In this document: one piece after another, positions 22,919 through 30,910 of the stretch
Position numbering within the stretch: position 1 is the first letter of the stretch
Layout of the letters: the number at the start of each line of letters is the position of its first letter
Program-made: the position numbers and the translations under genes
Assembly: GCA_027051905.1 (NCBI GenBank)
Contig: JALUGO010000007.1
Span: 1-64,000 of the forward strand
Source of the DNA: Desulfurobacteriaceae bacterium
GTDB taxonomy: Bacteria; Aquificota; Aquificia; Desulfurobacteriales; Desulfurobacteriaceae
Direction: 5' to 3'
Length of the DNA stretch: 64,000 bases
Notes under the pieces: model-generated
Database searches by the model: none
Told to the model about the DNA's origin: nothing
What the model saw: only the letters and a program-made list of their open reading frames with translations

Positions 22919-24601
22919 TTAAACTTCTATCTCATCTGCAAACTTTTCAAGCTGAGGGAAGAGCGAAAGGACTTCTTCTTTATTTTTAAATGGTCTTTTA
23001 AGAACTATCTCTGAAGCTGTGTTTCTGGAAACTCCCGGAATGTAAGTGAGAAGTTTGTGTGAAATTTCATTTATCTTTATCGGCACCGGGATTCCTATAA
23101 CAGACCTCTCCCTGTGACCTACAACGACAACGTCAGTTGTCTTAAAGAGCTCTAACCTCTCAGGAATTCTGACGAGAATCGGGTAAGTTCCTATCTGCCT
23201 TCCAAGGGTGTGGGCTCCGTCGTGGGCTTCAAGGAGAACGTCCTTTATAATTGTTCCAACGGGAAAGACTTTCCTCATCATCGGAAGGTCAAAGTTCTCC
23301 CTTACCCATTCCTTGAACTTCTCAAACTCCTTCCTGAATTTTGTTTTTGGCCTTTTTATCATTTCAGCTATCGGCGTTTCGTCAAAAACCATAACCTGCC
23401 GTAGGTTTACCCTTCTAACTAGAAGCTCCTCGTCTAAGATGGATTTCAGAAAGTCGATGTTTTTTTTAAAGGTCTCCTTTGTCTCTCCGGGAAGGCCTAC
23501 AAGGAAGTTTATTCCCGGAAGAAGCTTGTAGAGGCCTTTTTCCCTTTCTTTGAATGCTCCTACTCTATTGACCACTCTTATTGCCGTTTTAACCCCTTCT
23601 GGATCAACCTTTAAGTAGTTTTTTCTTATTACTTCAGGGTCTGCACTTTCAAGCCCAAAGGGGGCAATGTCTCCCTCTGTGTCGTATGTAGCTATGCACC
23701 TCAGGGCTTCTTCCGACTTTTCAGTGTGGGCGGCTATGGTTCCGGCGTTTACGTTGTCTATGTGGAGTGTTTTGATGTTCCCGACTTCCCTTATCTGCCT
23801 GAACAGTGAGCAGATTACTTCGGGGTTTGGTTCCGGGAACTCCCCGTCTGTTTTCTTAGCCCTGTATCCCAGAATGTTTGGCTGTCTTCCTATCCGGAAA
23901 AACTTTACTCCGGCACTGTATAGTGCTTTTACTTCTTCAACTATCTTTTCCGGTTCTCTCTCGTCAGGTCTTCCGTATAGCCCTTCTGTGCAGTAGGAGC
24001 AGTGATGCGTTCTCTCGCAACCTCTAAAGGTTTCTATCTCACAGATTACGTAAGGGTAGTAGAAATGATCTTTTACTATGAACGCCCCCAGGGGAGCGAA
24101 TTTATCAACCTCTCTTGCCGTTCTTTTCAGCCTGAAGGTTCCTGTAGGGAGCTCTACCCCTTCAACCAGAGCCCTTCCCACGTGGTAGGCGGCAAGCTCA
24201 ACGTCTCCCAGGGAGATGAGGTCAAAACCTTCAAACTCAAGTTTCTCTGCCCTGCTTCCTCCTTTGAGGGTAAAGCCGAACTTTATGGGACCTCCCACAA
24301 CCTTGTAGGCGGGGAGCTCCCCTATCTCCTCAATCTCCCTCTTTGCTATTGGAGTTCCTCCTAAATACCTTCCGGGAACGGTCATTCCCGTTATCAGGAA
24401 GATGACGTCGGCCTCTTTGAGGAGCTCCCTCTTTTCCTCTCTTCTCCTGTAATCGTCTATTGCAACGTAGGAGATACTCTCTTCCGGGAGGCCTGCACAG
24501 ACGAGAGCTCCCGCCACGTACCGAACGTAAGTGGAGATGTAGGGAGGAACTCCTAAACAGGTCGGTTCGTCAACGTATCCGTCAAGTATTACTACTCTCA
24601 T
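22919..24601 (-). CDS. radical SAM protein with C-terminal helix-hairpin-helix (COG1031-like)
   Basis: About 560 residues. The N-terminal 180 residues resemble a cobalamin-binding-like Rossmann region (VVILDGYVDEP, VIFLITGMTVPGRY, KVVGGP, ISLGDVE). The radical SAM cluster motif is atypical: GCERTHHCSYCTEG near residue 215, giving C-x6-C-x2-C. The SAM barrel follows, with LLPGINFLVGLPGET. The C terminus holds a helix-hairpin-helix (LLTYIPGVSRNTASEIV), suggesting nucleic-acid binding. The group is mainly archaeal and its reaction is unknown to me. ATG at 24601 has GGAAGGGGA upstream and overlaps the antiporter stop. Confidence 0.75.
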   Translation of the reverse strand: MRVVILDGYVDEPTCLGVPPYISTYVRYVAGALVCAGLPEESISYVAIDDYRRREEKRELLKEADVIFLITGMTVPGRYLGGTPIAKREIEEIGELPAYKVVGGPIKFGFTLKGGSRAEKLEFEGFDLISLGDVELAAYHVGRALVEGVELPTGTFRLKRTAREVDKFAPLGAFIVKDHFYYPYVICEIETFRGCERTHHCSYCTEGLYGRPDEREPEKIVEEVKALYSAGVKFFRIGRQPNILGYRAKKTDGEFPEPNPEVICSLFRQIREVGNIKTLHIDNVNAGTIAAHTEKSEEALRCIATYDTEGDIAPFGLESADPEVIRKNYLKVDPEGVKTAIRVVNRVGAFKEREKGLYKLLPGINFLVGLPGETKETFKKNIDFLKSILDEELLVRRVNLRQVMVFDETPIAEMIKRPKTKFRKEFEKFKEWVRENFDLPMMRKVFPVGTIIKDVLLEAHDGAHTLGRQIGTYPILVRIPERLELFKTTDVVVVGHRERSVIGIPVPIKINEISHKLLTYIPGVSRNTASEIVLKRPFKNKEEVLSLFPQLEKFADEIEV

Positions 24602-25748
24602 TTCCCCTTCCGTAGATGGCATTGAAGAGGGTTGGGGCAAGGATTCCCGTGACAATTGCAAGTAAAATTAGGGAGCTTTCCGTGTGGTGGTCAATTACTC
24701 CCATCTTTATTCCAAGCTCTGCTGTAACGATTACCAGGGTGAGAGGGGCTGAAAGTAAAAACCCGGCGGCCACAGACTCTTTAAAACCTAAACCTTCAAG
24801 CCTTAACAGAAGAGATGGAACAATCTTGGAGATAAAACTGAGAACAACCATAATCAGGAGCATCTGGAACAGATGGAGCGAGATGTGGGGCATTTCAAAG
24901 TTTATCCCTACCGTTATGAAGAAGATGGGAATGAGGAACCCGAAACTGATTCCCGATAGTTTTTCCTCAATGTTTTCCGTATCTTCAAAAACCGTTGCAA
25001 ATATCACTCCAGCAAGGAACGCCCCTATTATTGGCTCGACGTTAATGAGTGAAGCTGCTACTGAGAGGACGAACATAACTGCCAGACTGATTCTCACTCC
25101 TATTTCGGCGGGGTTTTTCTCAAAGAAGAACTTGAACCTGTTGGGATACCACCAGACAAAGCTCTTGAGGAAGACAAGGAGAATTCTGGCAACTAAGAGG
25201 TAGGCCAGGAGTTTTCCTATTCCAAGCCAGAAGGAGAGGCCAAACCCAAACTCGGTGTAGAGGGTAAAGAGTGTAAGGGCGGCGATACTGAAAACCTCTC
25301 CTACTATTCCTACCAGGAAAACCGTTTTTCCGTATTTTGTGGAGAGGAGCTCCCTTTCCCTGAGAACAGCAACGACAATACCAACAGAGACCACTCCTAA
25401 CGCTATTGAAACGAGGGGATGGAATGCGAACCTGCTTCCAAGGTATAACGCCAGGAGGAGTATGAGGAGAGGAGTTGTTCCGTAAACGAGTTTTGTTTTC
25501 CAGGAGAGCTGAGCTATTTCCCTGATTTTTACCTCAAGGCCGGCTATGAACATCAGCAGGAGGAAACCGAAGCTTGACAGGAATCCAAGCCATTGGGAGG
25601 GCTCTATGAGGTTGAGGCACGACTTTCCAATGACTATTCCGTAGAGTATCTCCCCTACGGAAACAGGAATGCGGAGCAGTTTGCTGAAGAAAGGGATGAA
25701 CAGAATTCCAACAGATATGAGAATTATTGACAGCAGGGAACCTTCCAT
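24582..25748 (-). CDS. CPA2-type cation/proton antiporter membrane subunit (Kef-like)
   Basis: A 388-residue protein with about 12 hydrophobic segments. The CPA2 pattern is visible: GFLLLMFIAGLEVKIREI in the early helices and PIIGAFLAGVIFATVFEDTE in the later half. It lacks a C-terminal RCK/TrkA domain; the gene immediately upstream (25749-27155) encodes one as a separate protein, with no base between its stop and this ATG. Likely K+ or Na+ exchange for H+, but the ion is not predictable by eye. Confidence 0.83.
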   Translation of the reverse strand: MEGSLLSIILISVGILFIPFFSKLLRIPVSVGEILYGIVIGKSCLNLIEPSQWLGFLSSFGFLLLMFIAGLEVKIREIAQLSWKTKLVYGTTPLLILLLALYLGSRFAFHPLVSIALGVVSVGIVVAVLRERELLSTKYGKTVFLVGIVGEVFSIAALTLFTLYTEFGFGLSFWLGIGKLLAYLLVARILLVFLKSFVWWYPNRFKFFFEKNPAEIGVRISLAVMFVLSVAASLINVEPIIGAFLAGVIFATVFEDTENIEEKLSGISFGFLIPIFFITVGINFEMPHISLHLFQMLLIMVVLSFISKIVPSLLLRLEGLGFKESVAAGFLLSAPLTLVIVTAELGIKMGVIDHHTESSLILLAIVTGILAPTLFNAIYGRGNESSNT

Positions 25749-27155
25749 CTACTCACCTACGCAGATAAGTATTGAAGTGCACTTTGCCCTGTGAAGCATA
25801 TGGTATGGAGGATAGGGGTTGAACCAGTTAGTTTTTTTCCCTTTCCGTGCTCCTATAACTGCAAGGCTAAAGTTTCTGCTCTCGTCAGCAAACTCCCGTA
25901 TGGGATTTCCGTATCGAACCTTAAACTCTATGGGAACCTTATACATTGTTGAGAGCCGTGTAATCCTCTCCCTCAGGTTTTCTATTTTATCTTCGTTTTC
26001 AAAGGGAGAAACATATAGGGCAGTAAGTGATGCGTTGAGCATGAGGGAGAGTTCGATCCCAACTTCAAGGGCTCTGATTCCGCTGAAAGAGCCGGAGACG
26101 GGCACCAGTATTCTTTCAACAGGTGTTGTTCCTCTGGCAATAGCTACAGGAGAGAGGGTTTCCTCTCCAACTAAAACTGGAAGTGTTTTTATTCCGAGGA
26201 ACAGAGGAAATTCTCTGTATTTGTCCGGCATAACTATAAGGCCAAAGTTTTCCTCCTTTATTTCCTGAAAGAATTCTTTTTCGCAGGTTTTGAGTTTTTT
26301 CGTTCTTATCTCATCCCCTTTTATGCCTTCAAAAGACTTGATGAGAGAGCTGGTTGCTGTAAAGCAGGTATAGAACGAAACTTTCATTAGTTTTGTGTTT
26401 TCATAGAAGAACCTGGCATCTTTTACAGCTTCTTCATACTGACCAGGTAGAAAGACCACTTCTTCAGTTCCAAACTGCAGAGGAAACTGAGGCTCTCCCG
26501 ATTTTATGAGGCCGGCTATGTATTTAAGAATTTTGGGGTCTCCGACTATCAGTATTCTGTCTCCTGGCTTGATTACGGTTTTAGGACGGGGAAGTATTAG
26601 CCTGTCTCCTCTAAAGATGGCAACTATTCTCCACCGGCGGGAAGTGAATTTTCCAACGGGATAACCTGCTAGAATGGAGGTGGGCATAACGGAGACCTCA
26701 ACGATCTCTCCCTGTCCCAGGCCGATATTTGTTGGACTTACGATTCCTGACTCTATCTGCCTTTCAAGGAGAGAGGCCGTTGCTATGGCTTTGTTAACGT
26801 AGTTTATTCCCTCTTTCTCATACTTTTCATCGTTCTCAGTGCTGTTTGAAACGGCAAAAATTGTTGGGACGCCGAACTCTTTCGCTATTCTGCAGGCTTC
26901 AAGGTTGACCTCGTCATCTCCTGTGCAGGCAGTAAAAGCGGTGGTTTCTTCAATACCGGCCTTTTTCAGAAGCAGTTTGCTGGTTCCATCTCCCTGAAGG
27001 AGAACCACCCTGTTGAGGGATTCGGAATTGAGGAGCTCCACCACCCTGTGGAGCTTTTCTTCGTCCTGGTCGATAACGACCAGCTTCCACTCCTTCTGGA
27101 GCCTTTTTATAAGTTCCCTTCCTACTTCTCCTGCCCCTACTATTATTAGCTTCAA
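25749..27155 (-). CDS. TrkA-type regulatory protein fused to universal-stress domains
   Basis: A 468-residue cytoplasmic protein. Residues 1-125: TrkA-N/RCK Rossmann domain (IIVGAGEVGREL, VVIDQDEE, LQGDGTS). Residues about 140-220: TrkA-C domain ending DRILIVGDP. Residues about 225-330 and 335-468: two UspA-like folds, the second clearer (ERILVPVSGSFSGIRALEVG and LAVIGARKGKKTNW). The order suggests a nucleotide-sensing gating subunit for the adjoining antiporter. TTG start at 27155 with GAGGTG upstream. Confidence 0.82.
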   Translation of the reverse strand: MKLIIVGAGEVGRELIKRLQKEWKLVVIDQDEEKLHRVVELLNSESLNRVVLLQGDGTSKLLLKKAGIEETTAFTACTGDDEVNLEACRIAKEFGVPTIFAVSNSTENDEKYEKEGINYVNKAIATASLLERQIESGIVSPTNIGLGQGEIVEVSVMPTSILAGYPVGKFTSRRWRIVAIFRGDRLILPRPKTVIKPGDRILIVGDPKILKYIAGLIKSGEPQFPLQFGTEEVVFLPGQYEEAVKDARFFYENTKLMKVSFYTCFTATSSLIKSFEGIKGDEIRTKKLKTCEKEFFQEIKEENFGLIVMPDKYREFPLFLGIKTLPVLVGEETLSPVAIARGTTPVERILVPVSGSFSGIRALEVGIELSLMLNASLTALYVSPFENEDKIENLRERITRLSTMYKVPIEFKVRYGNPIREFADESRNFSLAVIGARKGKKTNWFNPYPPYHMLHRAKCTSILICVGE

Positions 27156-27184
27156 GTTTCACCTCTGTTTTTTTCTACATCGGA

Positions 27185-27212
27185 AATTTATGGAGCTCCC
27201 GTGGCTAGTCAA
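27185..27212 (-). promoter_or_regulatory. promoter for the TrkA/Usp-antiporter operon
   Basis: On the minus strand TTGACT (27212-27207), 16-base spacer, TAAATT (27190-27185). The spacer contains a GGAGCTCC octamer (27192-27199). It starts four bases from the Fur/PerR-like palindrome. Confidence 0.55.
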
Positions 27213-27215
27213 TTT

Positions 27216-27234
27216 ATTGATAAGCATTCTCAAT
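27216..27234. promoter_or_regulatory. Fur/PerR-like operator between divergent promoters
   Basis: ATTGATAAGCATTCTCAAT is a near-perfect palindrome, with seven of nine pairs matching around a central C. The inner 15 bases, TGATAAGCATTCTCA, match the 7-1-7 Fur consensus TGATAATNATTATCA at 12 of 14 defined positions. It lies 16 bases upstream of the -35 for sufC-sufB-superoxide reductase and beside the -35 of the divergent trkA promoter. Confidence 0.6.
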
Positions 27235-27250
27235 AAGAAAGAGAAATGAC

Positions 27251-27279
27251 TTGACAATCAGGAAAGTGGGAAATAAGAT
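27251..27279 (+). promoter_or_regulatory. promoter for sufC-sufB-superoxide reductase
   Basis: TTGACA at 27251-27256, 17-base spacer, TAAGAT at 27274-27279. Transcription would start about 20 bases before the ATG of sufC at 27307, which has AGGAGGAGG upstream. Confidence 0.78.
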
Positions 27280-27306
27280 TCAAATTAAACAGCACAGGAG
27301 GAGGCG

Positions 27307-28041
27307 ATGACTCCAATTTTAACGGTTAATGATGTAAAGCTTACCATAGACGGAAGACCCATACTGAAGGGTGTAAATCTCATTGTTAACGAGGGTGAAA
27401 TTCATGCGGTTTTAGGTCCAAACGGTGCAGGAAAGTCTACTCTTGCAGGTCTCATAATGGGAATTAACGACCTGAAAGAACCCGATTCAGGAGAGATAAT
27501 CTTTCAGGATAAGCTGGTCAACGGTCTTGACATAACCGAAAGGGCAAAGCTGGGAATCACACTCGCCTGGCAAGAACCTGCCCGATTTGAAGGAATAACC
27601 GTTGAGGAATACCTGAAGCTCTCCGGCAGGAACAACCCAGAGCTTGACGTTGTTGAGTGCTTGGAGCTTGTAGGTCTTGACTGCTCATACCTTAACAGGT
27701 TCGTTGACGATACCCTCTCTGGCGGCGAGAGGAAGAGAGTTGAGCTGGCCTCTGTCCTTGCAATGAGACCAAAACTTGCCGTTTTAGACGAGCCGGATTC
27801 CGGTATTGACTTTGCGTCAATGGAAGACATAGCAAACATGATTAAGACCATGAGGGAAAGAGGAACTACCGTTCTGATGATCACCCACAGGGAGGAGATT
27901 GCAGAGATTGCAGATAAGGCAACCCTAATGTGTGACGGCAAGGTTGTTCAGACCGGAGATCCCAAAGAGGTGGGTCAGAAGTTCAAAACAATGTGCGTCA
28001 AGTGTGAAGTCCGTAACCCGGAACTTGTAGGAGGTGAGTAA
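27307..28041 (+). CDS. sufC: Fe-S cluster assembly ATPase SufC (SmsC-like)
   Basis: A 244-residue ABC ATPase. Walker A GPNGAGKST near residue 40, Q-loop, signature LSGGERKRVELASVLAMRPKL near 135, Walker B LAVLDEPDSGID and H-loop ITHREEI. The DEPDSGID variant is typical of SufC. It drives the SufB/D-type scaffold encoded next. The stop TAA overlaps the next ATG. No sufS, sufE or sufU is in the operon. Confidence 0.92.
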   Translation: MTPILTVNDVKLTIDGRPILKGVNLIVNEGEIHAVLGPNGAGKSTLAGLIMGINDLKEPDSGEIIFQDKLVNGLDITERAKLGITLAWQEPARFEGITVEEYLKLSGRNNPELDVVECLELVGLDCSYLNRFVDDTLSGGERKRVELASVLAMRPKLAVLDEPDSGIDFASMEDIANMIKTMRERGTTVLMITHREEIAEIADKATLMCDGKVVQTGDPKEVGQKFKTMCVKCEVRNPELVGGE

Positions 28042-28985
28042 TGGCAACAAAAAACGTTCTTGATACAGTTGCAAAGAAGTTTATCCAGATAGGCCTTCCA
28101 AAAGACCTCTTTGAGAGAAATAAATTCAACCTTTTAGTTGACAGGAACAAGATCATCGTTCGCTACCCGGCTCCCGGCGTAAGGTCTGAGGTTGTAGAGA
28201 CCCCAACGGGAGTTAAGACAAAGGTTTACGTTGAGCCGGGAACAAAACTTGAGGAGCCTGTAACCCTCTGTTTCGGTGCCGCTGAAACGACGGAGGTTCA
28301 GACAACAGAGGGTGAAATTGTTGTTGGAGAGGGTGCCGACGTTAAGTTTCAGGTTTACGGCGCTATGGCAGAAGGTATCAAGCTTAAGCACAAGAACAAA
28401 CTGAAGGTTAGGGTTGAGAAGAACGCAAGGTTTGAGTTCTTAGACCTTCACTACAACGGCGAGGATACCTTTGTTGAGCTTGACACGGAAACCGACGCCT
28501 ACATAGGCGAAAACGCCTACTTCAGATCTGTCTTCAAGCAGACCAGGGGAAGGGCTGGAAAGGTGCGTATAGTCCTTAAGGCGCAGGTTGATAAGAAGGG
28601 CGTTGCGGTCTTTGAGACGAAGATGATAGGAAAGAAGGACGATGAGATATACGTTGAAGACGTGATTCACCTAAACGGTGAAGAGTCAAGAGGTATCTCA
28701 AAGAGCCGTATAATTGCTGTAGATGAGACAAAGGCCACATTCGTAGGTGAGACCTACGGAAACGCACCGAGATGCAGAGGCCACATAGACTGTTCAGAGG
28801 TTATAAGGGGAAAAGATGTAACGGTTAAGGCTGTTCCGGTTGTTGTTGTTAACGATGAGACTGCTAAGGTTACCCACGAGGCTGCAATCGGTAGTATAGA
28901 TAAGAAGCAGCTTGAGACCCTTATGGCAAGAGGCTTAACAGAAGACGAAGCTGTAGATGTAATTGTTCAGGGAATGCTGAGATAA
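28041..28985 (+). CDS. short SufB/SufD-like scaffold protein (SmsB-like)
   Basis: A 314-residue protein of the SufBD beta-helix family: repeated short strands in the middle (residues about 85-215, such as GENAYFRSVFKQTRGRAGKVRIVLKAQ read as strands), then a conserved C terminus containing PRCRGHIDCSEVIRG, VTHEAAIGSIDKKQLETLMARGL and DEAVDVIVQGML. It is about 150 residues shorter than standard SufB and is the only scaffold gene here, matching the two-gene SUF-like minimal system (SmsCB). Cys in RCRGH and DCSE and the late HEAAIG Glu/His are candidate cluster ligands. Confidence 0.82.
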   Translation: MATKNVLDTVAKKFIQIGLPKDLFERNKFNLLVDRNKIIVRYPAPGVRSEVVETPTGVKTKVYVEPGTKLEEPVTLCFGAAETTEVQTTEGEIVVGEGADVKFQVYGAMAEGIKLKHKNKLKVRVEKNARFEFLDLHYNGEDTFVELDTETDAYIGENAYFRSVFKQTRGRAGKVRIVLKAQVDKKGVAVFETKMIGKKDDEIYVEDVIHLNGEESRGISKSRIIAVDETKATFVGETYGNAPRCRGHIDCSEVIRGKDVTVKAVPVVVVNDETAKVTHEAAIGSIDKKQLETLMARGLTEDEAVDVIVQGMLR

Positions 28986-29008
28986 AAACTTTAAGAGGAG
29001 GAGGAACC

Positions 29009-29344
29009 ATGAAAGTTCACGGACCAGAGCCAGAAGGCAAAAGGAAGCACACACCTGTAATTGAAGCTCCTGCAAAGGTCAAAAAGGGAGAGTGGTTTGA
29101 GGTAAGGGTTGTTGTAGGAAAGGACATTCCCCACCCCAACACAAAGGAGCACTGGATCTCCCACATCTCCCTCTGGGCTGGAGACTTTTTAGCAGGAAGG
29201 GCTGACCTTGAGCCTGAAAGGGCTGCTTCTGAAGTTGTCTTTAAAATCAAGCTTGAGGAGACAACAACACTTACAGCCCACGCTTACTGTAACCTTCACG
29301 GCCTGTGGCACAGCGAAGACGTTACAGTAGAAGTTGAGGAGTAA
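29009..29344 (+). CDS. superoxide reductase, class II (neelaredoxin type)
   Basis: Reduces superoxide to hydrogen peroxide without making oxygen, a typical defence of anaerobes. The 111-residue protein has the mononuclear iron ligands: His in KRKHTPVIEAP near residue 13, two His in DIPHPNTKEHWISH (about 39-48), and Cys and His in AYCNLHGLWH (about 95-101). There is no N-terminal desulforedoxin domain. Strong AGGAGGAGG site. It is the last gene of the suf operon, linking Fe-S assembly with oxygen defence. Confidence 0.9.
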   Translation: MKVHGPEPEGKRKHTPVIEAPAKVKKGEWFEVRVVVGKDIPHPNTKEHWISHISLWAGDFLAGRADLEPERAASEVVFKIKLEETTTLTAHAYCNLHGLWHSEDVTVEVEE

Positions 29345-29954
29345 CGTTTCTGGCGTCCCTTATTGGGGCGCCTTTCAACATCCTTTCGATATACTTCCCT
29401 ATCAGGTCAAACTCAACATTTACTGTATCTCCTGTCCTTTTCCACTTTAGATTTGTGTTTTCGTATGTGTGTGGAATAACGGCGACAGAGAATGTGTCAG
29501 TTTTCAGAGAGGCAACGGTAAGACTTATTCCATCAATAGCGATAGAACCCTTCTCTATCAGGAGATGTGAAAACTTTTCAGGGAGCCGGAAAATAAACCT
29601 GTAGCTCTCTCCTTCCCTTTTTATTCCGGTTATCTTTGTTACAGTATCAACGTGTCCCTGAACGATATGGCCGCCAAATCTGTCTCCAATCTTTAATGCC
29701 CGTTCAAGGTTTACAGGCGTTTTGGGGCGGAGCTCCCCCAAATTACTCCTCTGAAGCGTCTCGTTTGAGACGAAGAATGAGAGGTACTCCTTCCCCATCT
29801 CAACAACGGTAAGGCAAACACCGTTAACGGCTACACTGTCTCCTATTTTAGTTCCCTCAAGAACTTTTGAGCACCTTACGGAGAGGAGAGCCCCCTTTCC
29901 GCCCTTCCTTATCTTCTTTACCGTTCCAACTTCCTCAATCAGCCCGGTAAACAC
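29322..29954 (-). CDS. ribE: riboflavin synthase alpha chain
   Basis: Dismutates two 6,7-dimethyl-8-ribityllumazine molecules to riboflavin. The 210-residue protein starts with the conserved MFTGLIEEVG and has two lumazine-binding repeats: DSVAVNGVCLTV (about 40-51) and GSIAIDGISLTV (about 135-146), plus GHIVQGHVD between them. GTG at 29954 is chosen because GGAGAAGA precedes it and the family starts there. The 3' end overlaps the superoxide reductase gene by 23 bases. Only 50 bases separate it from the divergent ppx-like gene, too little for an FMN riboswitch. Confidence 0.94.
   Translation of the reverse strand: MFTGLIEEVGTVKKIRKGGKGALLSVRCSKVLEGTKIGDSVAVNGVCLTVVEMGKEYLSFFVSNETLQRSNLGELRPKTPVNLERALKIGDRFGGHIVQGHVDTVTKITGIKREGESYRFIFRLPEKFSHLLIEKGSIAIDGISLTVASLKTDTFSVAVIPHTYENTNLKWKRTGDTVNVEFDLIGKYIERMLKGAPIRDARNVTPQLLL
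29352..29375 (+). terminator. terminator of the suf-superoxide reductase operon
   Basis: GGCGTCCC (29352-29359) and GGGGCGCC (29365-29372) form an eight-pair stem with one G-U pair around TTATT, followed by TTT. It lies inside the 3' coding end of the convergent ribE gene. Confidence 0.5.
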
Positions 29955-30004
29955 CTCTTCTCCGGTTGGTAGAATTTTCAACCAATTATAGCTGGGAGGG
30001 AATA

Positions 30005-30910
30005 TTGCGGATAGCCACGGTTGACATAGGGACGAACTCAACAAGGCTTCTCATAGCAGATGTTGAAAACGGAGAAGTTAAGCCTGTTTTAAAGGTTGGA
30101 AAGGTTACAAAGCTCGGGAAAGGCGTCAGAAAAACGAAAAAGCTTTCAGAGGAGAGCATAGAGAAAACCCTAACCGTTTTAAGAGAGTTTAAAGAGCTAA
30201 TAGATAAGTTTGGAGCTGAAAAAATTGTTGCGGTAACGACAGAGGCGGCAAGGCTTGCCGAGAACTCAGATGAGTTTCTAAAAAAGGTAAAAGAGCTTGG
30301 TATAGAGCTCTCCGTCCTCTCAGACAGGGAAGAGGCGGAGCTTGTCTTCTGGGCAAACGTCAGCGCCTTTAAGCCTGAAGGCCGTGCAATGACCGTTGAC
30401 CTTGGAGGAGGGAGTACCGAGATAGTCTACGGAACGGCGGAGAGAATTGAGTATCTGGAAAGTTTAAAGTTCGGAGTAGTTTTCCTTACAGAGAAGTTCT
30501 TAAAGTCTGACCCGCCTAAAGAGGAAGAGCTTTCTGCCCTTGAGGAGTTTGTGAGGAGGGAGCTCCTCAAAGTAAGAAATCGCGTTAAATTCCCTTTTGA
30601 GGTTTACGCCGTTGGAGGGACGATAACCTCCGTTGTTGCCATGGAAGAAGAGATGGAGGTTTACAGGCCAGAAATTGTTCACGGTTATAAGGTTTCAAGG
30701 GAGGTTATAGAAAAGTGGTATAAAAAACTTACTGGAATGACCGTTGACGAGAGGAAGAGAGTTAAAGGGCTCGAGGAAAACAGGGCAGATGTGATAATTC
30801 CCGGACTTGCCTTTTTTAAGGTATTTTGTGAAGTTTTTGATAAAGATTATTTGACTGTAAGTGAACTTGGACTACTTTACGGTTTAGCTTTAAAGGAGGC
30901 GAAGAGTTGA
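30005..30910 (+). CDS. Ppx/GppA-family exopolyphosphatase / pppGpp phosphatase
   Basis: A 301-residue ASKHA-fold protein without the C-terminal HD domain. Motifs: IATVDIGTNSTRLLIAD at the N terminus, VAVTTEAAR near 75-83, catalytic Glu region in DREEAELVFW near 108, TVDLGGGSTEI near 130-140 and VYAVGGTITSV near 200. This short form is common in thermophiles. The substrate (polyphosphate or pppGpp) cannot be told by eye. TTG start at 30005 with GGGAGGG upstream. It overlaps ugd by four bases. Confidence 0.88.
   Translation: MRIATVDIGTNSTRLLIADVENGEVKPVLKVGKVTKLGKGVRKTKKLSEESIEKTLTVLREFKELIDKFGAEKIVAVTTEAARLAENSDEFLKKVKELGIELSVLSDREEAELVFWANVSAFKPEGRAMTVDLGGGSTEIVYGTAERIEYLESLKFGVVFLTEKFLKSDPPKEEELSALEEFVRRELLKVRNRVKFPFEVYAVGGTITSVVAMEEEMEVYRPEIVHGYKVSREVIEKWYKKLTGMTVDERKRVKGLEENRADVIIPGLAFFKVFCEVFDKDYLTVSELGLLYGLALKEAKS

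Noticed and set aside
29955-30004. FMN riboswitch before ribE
   Set aside because: Only 50 bases separate ribE from the divergent gene, far less than the riboswitch needs, and no FMN-element motif is seen.
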